A stretch of 64,000 nucleotides of DNA from assembly GCF_030766935.1 (NCBI RefSeq), contig NZ_JASERL010000002.1, forward strand, positions 372,001 to 436,000, given 5' to 3'. Below are positions 1-7,661 of the stretch, piece after piece. A model generated the notes under the pieces. That model was not told the origin of the DNA and did not search any database. It saw only the letters and a list, made by a program, of their open reading frames with translations. This DNA is from Streptomyces sp. KL109B (lineage in GTDB: Bacteria; Actinomycetota; Actinomycetes; Streptomycetales; Streptomycetaceae). The position numbers and the translations under genes were made by a program. Position 1 is the first letter of the stretch. Every line of letters starts with the position of its first letter.

Positions 1-20
1 AGTAGCGAGGTGAGTCGTTC

Positions 21-1250
21 GTGACCAAGGCACTCGAGGGTGTGCGCGTCCTGGACATGACCCATGTCCAGTCAGGCCCATCCGCCACGCAGATGCTGGC
101 GTGGCTGGGTGCGGACGTCGTCAAACTGGAGGCACCGACCGGTGACATCACACGCAAGCAGCTGCGTGACATCCCGGACGTCGACTCCCTCTACTTCACG
201 ATGCTCAACTGCAACAAGCGGAGCATCACCCTGAACACCAAGACGGAGCGCGGCAAGGAGCTGCTGACCGAACTCATCCGCCGCAGCGATGTGTTGGTGG
301 AGAACTTCGGCCCCGGCGCCGTCGACCGGATGGGCTTCACCTGGGACCGCATCCAGGAGATCAACCCACGCATCGTCTACGCCTCCATCAAGGGCTTCGG
401 CGACGGCCCGTACACCAACTTCAAGGCGTACGAGGTGGTGGCCCAGGCCATGGGCGGCTCCATGTCGACGACCGGATTCGAGGACGGTCCGCCGCTCGCG
501 ACCGGCGCGCAGATCGGCGACTCCGGCACCGGCATCCACACCGTCGCCGGCATCCTCGCCGCCCTGTTCCAGCGCGAGAACACCGGGCGCGGGCAGCGCG
601 TGAACGTCGCGATGCAGCACGCCGTGCTCAACCTCTGCCGCGTCAAGCTGCGCGACCAACAGCGCCTCACCCACGGCCCGTTGGCCGAGTACCCGAACGA
701 GGACTTCGGCGACGAGGTGCCGCGCTCCGGCAACGCCTCGGGCGGCGGGCAGCCCGGCTGGGCGGTGAAGTGCGCACCCGGCGGGCCCAACGACTACGTG
801 TACGTCATCGTGCAGCCGGTCGGCTGGAAGCCGCTCACCGAGCTGATCGGCAGGCCCGAGCTCGCCGAGGACGCCGACTGGGCGACACCCGAAGCACGCC
901 TGCCGAAGCTCAACAAGATGTTCCAGCTCATCGAGGAATGGTCGGCCACCCTCCCCAAGTGGGAGGTCCTGGACAAGCTCAACGCCCACAACATCCCCTG
1001 CGGCCCGATCCTCTCCACCAAGGAGATCATCGAGGACGCGTCGCTGGTCGCCAACGAGATGGTCGTGGATGTGCCGCACTCGGGACGCGGCTCCTTCAAG
1101 ACCGTCGGTTCCCCTCTCAAGCTCTCCGACTCCCCCGTCGACGTCACCGCCTCTCCGCTCCTCGGCGAGCACAACGAAGAGGTCTTCATCGGTGAACTCG
1201 GCCTCGGGGACGAGGAGTTGCGCCTGCTCAAGACGGACGGAGTGATCTGA
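21..1250 (+). CDS. frc: Formyl-CoA:oxalate CoA-transferase (family III CoA-transferase)
   Basis: Moves CoA from formyl-CoA to oxalate, giving oxalyl-CoA and formate in cytoplasmic oxalate breakdown. The 409-residue protein has the family III fold ([13 protein letters not shown] near the N-terminus). The IGDSGTG motif places the catalytic aspartate at D167, and a glycine-rich loop (GGGQPGW, about residues 242-248) closes the active site. Length is close to the Oxalobacter enzyme. The GTG start follows a GAGGTGA ribosome site at 7-13. It is followed directly by an acyl-CoA synthetase and two OFA transporters. The partner oxalyl-CoA decarboxylase is not in view and may lie just upstream. Substrate assignment rests on family and context; another short acyl-CoA is possible. 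Confidence 0.9.
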   Translation: MTKALEGVRVLDMTHVQSGPSATQMLAWLGADVVKLEAPTGDITRKQLRDIPDVDSLYFTMLNCNKRSITLNTKTERGKELLTELIRRSDVLVENFGPGAVDRMGFTWDRIQEINPRIVYASIKGFGDGPYTNFKAYEVVAQAMGGSMSTTGFEDGPPLATGAQIGDSGTGIHTVAGILAALFQRENTGRGQRVNVAMQHAVLNLCRVKLRDQQRLTHGPLAEYPNEDFGDEVPRSGNASGGGQPGWAVKCAPGGPNDYVYVIVQPVGWKPLTELIGRPELAEDADWATPEARLPKLNKMFQLIEEWSATLPKWEVLDKLNAHNIPCGPILSTKEIIEDASLVANEMVVDVPHSGRGSFKTVGSPLKLSDSPVDVTASPLLGEHNEEVFIGELGLGDEELRLLKTDGVI

Positions 1251-1253
1251 TTG

Positions 1254-3413
1254 ATGGCCGAGGAACGTGCGCTCAAGGTACGGGCGCTGCTCGATGCCGT
1301 ACGGGCCGAGGGACGTACGGCGCTCACCGCGCCCGAGGGAAAGGTGATCGCCGACGCGTACGGGATCGCCGTCCCCGGTGAGGAGCTCGCGACCGATGCC
1401 GACCAGGCGGTGGCGGCCGCGGACCGCTTCGGCGGGCCCGTGGTCCTGAAGATCGTGTCACCGGACATCCTCCACAAGACCGACGCCGGTGGTGTCGTGG
1501 TGGGTGTCGAGGGCGGGGCCGCCGTGCGGGACGCCTACCGGCGGATCGTCGACAACGCGCGCGCGTACGCGCCCGATGCCCGCATCACCGGCATCCAGGT
1601 CCAGGAACTGCTGCCCACCGGTCCGGACACCCAGGAGGTCATCGTCGGGTCCGTCACCGACCCGACCTTCGGCAAGGTCGTCGCCTTCGGCCTCGGCGGC
1701 GTACTGGTCGAGGTGTTGAAGGATGTCACCTTCCGCCTCGCGCCGGTGTCGGCGGACGAGTCGCTCGACATGCTCGACTCCATCAAGGCGGCCGAGGTGC
1801 TGCGCGGAGTGCGCGGCGCCCAGGGTGTCGACCGCGAGGCACTGGCCGAACAGATCCGCCGCGTGTCCCAACTGGTCACGGACTTCCCGGAGATAGCCGA
1901 GGTCGACCTCAACCCGGTGATCGCGACACCGCGTGGCGCGCTCGCGGCCGACATCCGTGTCATCCTCGCCGAGGGCGAGCCGAAGCAGCGGCGTACGTAC
2001 ACCCGTGACGAGATCCTGACCTCCATGCGGCGGCTGATGCAGCCGCAGTCCATCACCGTGATCGGCGCCTCCAACGAGCAGGGCAAGATCGGCAATTCGG
2101 TGATGCGCAACCTCATCGACGGCGGCTTCTCCGGCGAGATCCACCCGGTGAACCCGAAGGCCGACGACATCCTGGGCCGCAAGGCGTACAAGAGTGTCAC
2201 GGACGTGCCCGGCGATGTGGACGTGGCGGTCTTCGCGATCCCCGCGAAGTTCGTGGCATCGGCCCTGGAGGAGGTGGGCCGCAAGGGCATCCCGAACGCG
2301 GTCCTCATCCCCTCCGGGTTCGCGGAGACCGGCGAGCACGAGCTCCAGGAGGAGATCGTGCGGATCGCCGAGCGCAACGGCACCCGCCTCCTCGGCCCGA
2401 ACATCTACGGCTACTACTCGACGTGGCAGGACCTGTGCGCCACGTTCTGCACGCCGTACGACGTGAAGGGCGGCGTCGCCCTCACCTCGCAGTCCGGTGG
2501 CATCGGCATGGCCATCCTGGGCTTCGCCCGCACCACGAAGACAGGTGTCTCGGCGATCGTCGGGCTCGGCAACAAGTCGGACCTCGACGAGGACGACCTG
2601 CTGACCTGGTTCGGCGAGGACCCCAACACCGACTGCATCGCGATGCACTTGGAGGACCTCAAGGACGGCCGTGCCTTCGTGGAGGCCGCGCGCGCGACCG
2701 TGCCGAAGAAGCCGGTCGTGGTCCTCAAGGCGGGGCGCACTGCCGCGGGCGCCAAGGCCGCCGGTTCGCACACGGGCGCGCTCGCGGGCGACGACGCCGT
2801 GTACGACGACATCCTCAAGCAGGCCGGTGTCATCAGGGCGCCGGGCCTCAACGACATGCTGGAGTACGCGCGGGCACTGCCGGTGCTTCCGGCACCCCAG
2901 GGCGACAACGTCGTCATCATCACGGGGGCCGGTGGCTCGGGTGTGCTGCTGTCGGACGCCGTGATGGACAACGGGCTCGAACTCATGGAGATCCCGGCCG
3001 ACTTGGACGCCGCGTTCCGCGAGTTCATCCCGCCGTTCGGGGCCGCGGGCAACCCCGTCGACATCACGGGCGGCGAGCCTCCGTCGACGTACGAGGCGAC
3101 GATCAGGCTCGGTCTTGAGGACGAGCGCATCCACTCCCTCGTACTCGGCTACTGGCACACCATCGTCACCCCGCCCATGGTGTTCGCGGAGGTGACGGCG
3201 CGCGTCGTCCAGGAGTTCCGGGAGCGCGGCATCGAGAAGCCCGTGGTGGCCTCGCTGGCCGGGGACGTCGAGGTCGAGGAGGCGTGTCAGTACCTCTTCG
3301 ACCGGGGTGTGGTCGCGTACCCGTACACGACCGAGAAGCCTGTCGCGGTGCTCGGGGCCAAGTACAAGTGGGCCCGCGCGGCAGGGAAGTTGGGGGGGCG
3401 GTCGATGAGGTGA
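1254..3413 (+). CDS. ADP-forming acetate--CoA ligase family protein (fused acyl-CoA synthetase)
   Basis: Interconverts an acyl-CoA plus ADP and phosphate with the free acid, CoA and ATP. The 719-residue protein has an ATP-grasp (beta-type) domain first (about 10-230), then a CoA-binding Rossmann domain (GASNEQGKIG, about 260-350), then succinyl-CoA-ligase-like domains. SHTGALAG carries the probable phosphohistidine at H506. This domain order is the reverse of the more common fused form with ATP-grasp last. A TTG at 1251 abuts the frc stop and the ATG at 1254 is preferred; either way it is translationally coupled to frc. In context it may activate oxalate or recover ATP from formyl- or acetyl-CoA; that role is inferred. 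Confidence 0.85.
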   Translation: MAEERALKVRALLDAVRAEGRTALTAPEGKVIADAYGIAVPGEELATDADQAVAAADRFGGPVVLKIVSPDILHKTDAGGVVVGVEGGAAVRDAYRRIVDNARAYAPDARITGIQVQELLPTGPDTQEVIVGSVTDPTFGKVVAFGLGGVLVEVLKDVTFRLAPVSADESLDMLDSIKAAEVLRGVRGAQGVDREALAEQIRRVSQLVTDFPEIAEVDLNPVIATPRGALAADIRVILAEGEPKQRRTYTRDEILTSMRRLMQPQSITVIGASNEQGKIGNSVMRNLIDGGFSGEIHPVNPKADDILGRKAYKSVTDVPGDVDVAVFAIPAKFVASALEEVGRKGIPNAVLIPSGFAETGEHELQEEIVRIAERNGTRLLGPNIYGYYSTWQDLCATFCTPYDVKGGVALTSQSGGIGMAILGFARTTKTGVSAIVGLGNKSDLDEDDLLTWFGEDPNTDCIAMHLEDLKDGRAFVEAARATVPKKPVVVLKAGRTAAGAKAAGSHTGALAGDDAVYDDILKQAGVIRAPGLNDMLEYARALPVLPAPQGDNVVIITGAGGSGVLLSDAVMDNGLELMEIPADLDAAFREFIPPFGAAGNPVDITGGEPPSTYEATIRLGLEDERIHSLVLGYWHTIVTPPMVFAEVTARVVQEFRERGIEKPVVASLAGDVEVEEACQYLFDRGVVAYPYTTEKPVAVLGAKYKWARAAGKLGGRSMR

Positions 3414-3531
3414 GCGAGTGACGGGTCCGGTCGGCGGTGTGCGCCGGCCGGACCCGGGACCCGTGCGCACACGAAAGACATGTGGACAGGGGGCGCTGCC
3501 CAGATCTTTCGACGCAAGGGGAACAACCGAC

Positions 3532-4917
3532 ATGACCACAACCGATCTGCCAAGTTCCGTCCCCTACAGGGAGGTGACGGACGCCAACGGCCGGATGTAC
3601 CGGGTTGGCGAGAGTGACATCGACATCATGGGCCGCAGGCGCAGGTGGATGGTCATCCTGCCCTGGGTGGGCATGATGGGCATCTCGTCCGCGGAGTACG
3701 CGTTCGCGTCCGCCGAGGACACCTTGCACACCGCACACCATTGGAACAGCGGACACATCTTCTGGATGATGACCGTCTGGATCTTCTTCCAGGCCGCCGT
3801 GGCCATGCCCGCGGGACGGCTGCGGGAGAGCGGCAAACTCCCCGCTCGCTGGGCGATGATGCTCGGCGCGCTGGGAACGCTGCTCGGCTACCTCTCGCTG
3901 GCGTACGCGCCGCATGTCGTCGTCGCCTACATCGGCTTCGGCATGTTCAGCGGTATGGGCGCCGGCATGGTGTACGCGACCTGCGTCAACATGGTCGGCA
4001 AGTGGTACCCGGAGCGCAGGGGCGGCAAGACCGGATTCGTCAACGGCGGCTTCGCCTACGGATCCGTGCCGTTCGTGTTCCTGTTCACCGGGTTCATGGA
4101 CCTGAGCAACTTCCGCTGGGTGCTGGTCTCGGTGGGTGTCTTCCTCGCCGCGGTGGTCGCCGTGGCCGGGTACTTCTTCAAGGACCCGCCGAAGAACTGG
4201 TGGCCGGCGAGCGTCGACCCGCTCAACCCGCCGGCGGACCCGCGTGCGCGCAGGTCCCTGGAGAAGAACCCGCCGGCCGTCCAGCAGTACAGCCCGATGC
4301 AGGCATGGAAGACCGGCCGGGTGGCGCTGATGTGGTTCTGCCTGGCGTGTACGTCGGGTGTGAACATCTTCGGCATCGCCTTCCAGGTCGACATCGGCAA
4401 GGAGGCGGGATTCGCGGGCGGCATCGTGGCAACCGCCATGTCGCTCAAGGCAGTTGTCAACGGCACCGGGCGCGGTGTCATCGGCTGGCTGTCCGACCTG
4501 TACGGCCGCAAGCAGTGTCTCCTCGCGGTCTGCGTCATCCTGGGCCTCGCCCAGTTCGGCATCATCTGGTCGGCTTCGGAGAAGATCCTCGCGCTGTTCC
4601 TGATCTTCTCCGCGATCTCCGGTTTCGGTGGTGGAGCGATCTTCCCGATGTTCGCGGCCCTGACCGCGGACTACTTCGGCGAGAACAACAACGCCACCAA
4701 CTACGGCATGGTCTACAGCTCCAAGCTCGTCTCGGGGCTCGGCGCGGGCATGGGGTCCGTCGTCGTCGGCGCCTGGGGACACTCCGGGGCCTTCATCCTG
4801 GCCGGCTGCATCTCGTTCTTCGCCGGCTTCGTGGCTCTGTTCCTGTCTCCGCCCGGTAGGCCCAAGAAGCGTGGGATCCACCCCAACCCACACCCCCTTG
4901 GTGAGGAGATGGCTTGA
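3532..4917 (+). CDS. OFA-family MFS transporter (oxalate/formate antiporter-like), copy 1
   Basis: Twelve-helix major facilitator, 461 residues, probably exchanging oxalate for formate or importing a related carboxylate across the cytoplasmic membrane. Family features are a cytoplasmic N-terminus with REVTDANGRMYRVGE, a YATCVNMVGKWYPERRGG loop between helices 4 and 5, and a conserved TADYFGENNNATNYGMVY stretch late in the protein. The ATG at 3532 is chosen because AAGGGGAA lies about 8 nt upstream; the frame is open earlier but lacks a ribosome site. It follows frc and the ligase after about 115 nt and is coupled to a close paralogue downstream. Exact substrate unproven. Confidence 0.85.
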   Translation: MTTTDLPSSVPYREVTDANGRMYRVGESDIDIMGRRRRWMVILPWVGMMGISSAEYAFASAEDTLHTAHHWNSGHIFWMMTVWIFFQAAVAMPAGRLRESGKLPARWAMMLGALGTLLGYLSLAYAPHVVVAYIGFGMFSGMGAGMVYATCVNMVGKWYPERRGGKTGFVNGGFAYGSVPFVFLFTGFMDLSNFRWVLVSVGVFLAAVVAVAGYFFKDPPKNWWPASVDPLNPPADPRARRSLEKNPPAVQQYSPMQAWKTGRVALMWFCLACTSGVNIFGIAFQVDIGKEAGFAGGIVATAMSLKAVVNGTGRGVIGWLSDLYGRKQCLLAVCVILGLAQFGIIWSASEKILALFLIFSAISGFGGGAIFPMFAALTADYFGENNNATNYGMVYSSKLVSGLGAGMGSVVVGAWGHSGAFILAGCISFFAGFVALFLSPPGRPKKRGIHPNPHPLGEEMA

Positions 4918-4918
4918 C

Positions 4919-6298
4919 ATGACGGCGGAACCTGTCTCCGCTAGCAATACGGCACCGGCTACGGGGAGCCGGTACCGGGAAATAACCGACGAGCACGGCC
5001 GGATCTATCGCGTGGGCGAGACCGACCGCGACATCCTCGGCCACTCGCGCAAGTTCATGGTGTACCTGCCGTGGGTGGCCATGATGGCCATCAGCGTCTT
5101 CGAGTACGCCTATGGCTCGGCCGAGGACACACTGTCGTCGGCGCACGGCTGGACGCAGTCCAACACCTTCTGGATCCTGAGTGTCTGGGTGTTCTTCCAG
5201 GCGGGTGTCGCGTTCCCGGCAGGCTGGCTGCGGGAGAAAGGCATCATGCCGGCCCGCCGAGCCATGTACGTGGGCGCCTTCATGTGCCTGATCGGATTCC
5301 TGGCCCTGTCGCACCTGCACAACGTGTGGCTGGCCATCATCGGATTCGGCGTGATCGGCGGACTCGGCTCCGGGTTCGTGTACGCGACCTGCATCAACAT
5401 GGTCGGCAAGTGGTACCCCGAACGCAAAGGCGGCAGGACAGGTTTCGTCAACGGAGGCTTCGCCTACGGCTCGCTTCCGTTCATCTTCATCTTCAACTAC
5501 GCCTTCGACACCTCGAACTACCACCGGGTGCTCGACATGATCGGCGTGTACGTCCTGATCGTGGTGTTGGTGTGCGCGTTCTTCTTCCGTGACCCGCCGA
5601 AGAACTGGTGGCCGTCGGACGTCGACCCGCTCGCGAAGTCGGGCACGGGCAAGAGCCAGGCGGCGCTCGCCAAGAACCCGCCCGCGGTACGCCAGTACAC
5701 CCCCATGGAAGCCATCAAGACGGGCCAACTGCCGCTGATGTGGCTGAGTCTGGTCCTGACGGCGGGTGTGTCGATCTTCGGCATCTCCTTCCAGGTCGAC
5801 TTCGCTAAGGAGGTGGGCTTCGGCCCGCTGGTCGCCGCGTCCTCGATGGGTGTCATGGCGGTCATCAACGGTGTCGGCCGAGCCGTGGTCGGCTGGATGT
5901 CGGACATCTGGGGCCGCAAGGCGAGCCTGATCCTCGTGATCGTCGTCCTGGGTCTCGCGCAGTTCGGCATCATCTGGGCCGGCGACATACGCAGTGAATG
6001 GCTGTTCCTGGTCTTCGCGTTCCTGTCCGGATTCGGCGGTGGCGCGTTCTACCCGATGTTCGCGGCGCTGACCCCGGACTACTTCGGCGAGAACTACAAC
6101 GCGACCAACTACGGCCTGGTGTACAGCGGCAAGCTCATCAGCGGCCTCTTCGGCGGCGGCCTCGGCTCGATGGTGGTCGGCGCGTGGGGCTACAACGGGG
6201 CGTATGCCCTGGCCGGGGGGATCTCGATGCTGTCGGCGCTGGTGGCGTTGCTGCTGCGGCAGCCGGGGCGGAACGAGAAGGCGGTGTCGTTGACATGA
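4919..6298 (+). CDS. OFA-family MFS transporter (oxalate/formate antiporter-like), copy 2
   Basis: Second 12-helix transporter of 459 residues, clearly homologous to the preceding gene along its whole length (shared EITDEHGRIYRVGE N-terminal segment, YATCINMVGKWYPERKGG, PDYFGENYNATNYGLVY). Its ATG lies one nucleotide after the upstream stop, with GAGGAG about 11 nt before it, so the two are almost certainly cotranslated. Two adjacent, diverged copies suggest a gene duplication with division of labour, for instance uptake versus exchange, or two different carboxylates. The unit ends at a strong bidirectional terminator. Confidence 0.85.
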   Translation: MTAEPVSASNTAPATGSRYREITDEHGRIYRVGETDRDILGHSRKFMVYLPWVAMMAISVFEYAYGSAEDTLSSAHGWTQSNTFWILSVWVFFQAGVAFPAGWLREKGIMPARRAMYVGAFMCLIGFLALSHLHNVWLAIIGFGVIGGLGSGFVYATCINMVGKWYPERKGGRTGFVNGGFAYGSLPFIFIFNYAFDTSNYHRVLDMIGVYVLIVVLVCAFFFRDPPKNWWPSDVDPLAKSGTGKSQAALAKNPPAVRQYTPMEAIKTGQLPLMWLSLVLTAGVSIFGISFQVDFAKEVGFGPLVAASSMGVMAVINGVGRAVVGWMSDIWGRKASLILVIVVLGLAQFGIIWAGDIRSEWLFLVFAFLSGFGGGAFYPMFAALTPDYFGENYNATNYGLVYSGKLISGLFGGGLGSMVVGAWGYNGAYALAGGISMLSALVALLLRQPGRNEKAVSLT

Positions 6299-6340
6299 TC
6301 ACGTAAGTTACAAGGCGCGCCATGCGCTTCGGCAACAGTT

Positions 6341-6374
6341 GAGTGGGGCCCGGCCGGGTGGCCGGGCCCCACTC
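6341..6374. terminator. Perfect bidirectional hairpin terminator
   Basis: A 15-bp perfect inverted repeat (GAGTGGGGCCCGGCC and its complement) flanks a GGGT loop. It sits between convergent genes, 43 nt after the second transporter's stop and 13 nt from the stop of the leftward gene, so it should end both transcripts. No long T-run follows, as is common in high-GC actinomycetes. Confidence 0.85.
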
Positions 6375-6386
6375 ATGCGGTGTGCG

Positions 6387-7661
6387 TTATTTCCTGAGTG
6401 CGGCCAGGTTGTCGTAGCCGATGCGGGCGTGGGTCAGGGACTGGGCGGGGTCGGTGGCGCTGGGCGCGTTGTCCTGCTCGACCATCGGGTTGTGGTAGTT
6501 GCGGGCGCCGACCCGCTTGAAGAACGTCCGGTAGTCGATGACACCTTCGCCGAAGGGCACCATGTCGTAGCCCATGCCGTTGGTGTCGTTGCGGGTGCCG
6601 TCCTTGGCGTGGAACAGCGGGTAGCGCGCGTTGTGGGCGACGACGAGGGCGGCCGGATCGAAGACGTTCTCGCGCGTGGAGCCGTCGTGCGCGGTGTAGG
6701 TGTGGAACTTGTACTGCGCGACGTGCGCCCAGAAGATGTCCATCTCCAGCCAGACGGTCTTCGGGTCGCTGACCTTGAGGAAGTACTCCAGCTTGCGGAT
6801 GCCGGAGCTTCGGGTGGGCCGGCCTTGTTCGTCCAGCGGCCCGCCGTCGACGAGGAAGCCGTACGCGGCGTCGTGGTTGTGGGTGTAGAGCTTGAGACCG
6901 GCGCGGTGCGCGATCCGGCCGAGCGCGTTCCACTTGTCGGCGGCGACGTCCCAGTCCGCCTTGTACGAGCTGCCGGTGGGGTCGCCGCCGGTGCCCATGT
7001 GGTCCATGCCGAGGATGTTCGCGATCTCCAGGTGCTTCTTGAACTGGTCCGTGTCGGCCTGCGTGAGCGGCCAGGACGACGGGATGAACCCGTGGTTGCC
7101 CTGGGCGCGCAGCCCGTACTCGTCGAGCCACGAGCGCAGCAGTTTCGCGCCCGCGACGGATTCGAGGTTGGCGCCGCCGGGGGCGTTGGCGTGCTGCCCG
7201 TACCCGGCGAACTCGACCTGCTTGTACCCGAATCGGGCCAGCTCCTTGAACACTTCGCGGAAGCCGGAGGGGAGGTCGGAGGCGAGTGGGTCGCGGCCGA
7301 TGGCGTCGCGGACGGTGTAGAGGATGATGCCGCGCTTGTCGGCGGGGACGAGTCTGGTGCCGAGGCCTCCGGCGGAGGTGCCGGTTGTGGTGCCCGTGGC
7401 GGTGGCGGTGGCGGGTTGGGCGAGGGCCGGGGTGGCGCCGAAGACGGGGGCGGCGATGGCGGCGCCGGCGGTCGCGGCGGCGGTGCAGGTGCTGAGGAAG
7501 CGGCGGCGGCTGATGCCGAGGCGGGATCTGAGGGCGTCGTCGGGACTTGGCGCTTCGGCGGGACTTGGTGCCTCGGTGGGGCTTGGCGCCTCGGCGGAGC
7601 TTGGTGCCTCGGCGGGACTTGGCGCCTCGGTGGGGCCGTGGGTGCGGTGGAGTTCGGTCAC
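6387..7661 (-). CDS. Tat-exported sugar phosphate isomerase/epimerase-like TIM barrel protein
   Basis: A 424-residue protein of the xylose-isomerase-like TIM barrel family. Residues 10-42 are a low-complexity Pro/Ala/Glu/Ser repeat. A twin-arginine signal follows (SRRRFLS at 51-57, an alanine-rich hydrophobic core, ATPALAQP cleavage region), so the folded, probably metal-bound enzyme should be exported. The GTG start overlaps the stop of the upstream gene by 4 bp (GTGA), with AAGGAAGG before it, making it the last gene of the eight-gene ebo-type operon. Its substrate is unknown; a periplasmic or extracellular sugar isomerase or lyase is likely. It ends next to the shared terminator. Confidence 0.8.
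   Translation of the reverse strand: MTELHRTHGPTEAPSPAEAPSSAEAPSPTEAPSPAEAPSPDDALRSRLGISRRRFLSTCTAAATAGAAIAAPVFGATPALAQPATATATGTTTGTSAGGLGTRLVPADKRGIILYTVRDAIGRDPLASDLPSGFREVFKELARFGYKQVEFAGYGQHANAPGGANLESVAGAKLLRSWLDEYGLRAQGNHGFIPSSWPLTQADTDQFKKHLEIANILGMDHMGTGGDPTGSSYKADWDVAADKWNALGRIAHRAGLKLYTHNHDAAYGFLVDGGPLDEQGRPTRSSGIRKLEYFLKVSDPKTVWLEMDIFWAHVAQYKFHTYTAHDGSTRENVFDPAALVVAHNARYPLFHAKDGTRNDTNGMGYDMVPFGEGVIDYRTFFKRVGARNYHNPMVEQDNAPSATDPAQSLTHARIGYDNLAALRK
7537..7626 (-). repeat. Five tandem 18-bp units in the N-terminus of the Tat protein gene
   Basis: Five near-identical 18-bp units (plus-strand type TCGGYGGRRCTTGGYGCC) run in frame and encode a six-residue APSPAE-like repeat ahead of the twin-arginine signal. 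Differences between units are mostly pyrimidine or purine swaps. Unit number could change by slippage without shifting the frame. Confidence 0.9.

Noticed and set aside
1-20. Possible end of an upstream gene (TAG at 3-5)
   Set aside because: Too short to assign to a frame or product; an oxalyl-CoA decarboxylase upstream is only a guess.
72-1172. A 366-codon leftward frame opposite frc
   Set aside because: Composition is that of an antisense shadow; frc itself has intact catalytic motifs and a ribosome site.
1458-3539. A 693-codon leftward frame opposite the acyl-CoA synthetase
   Set aside because: Arg/His/Asp-rich shadow of a clear gene, with no motif or ribosome site.
3166-4947. A 593-codon leftward frame opposite the first OFA transporter
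   Set aside because: Shadow with His/Arg/Pro-rich composition; the transporter on the other strand has clear helices and motifs.
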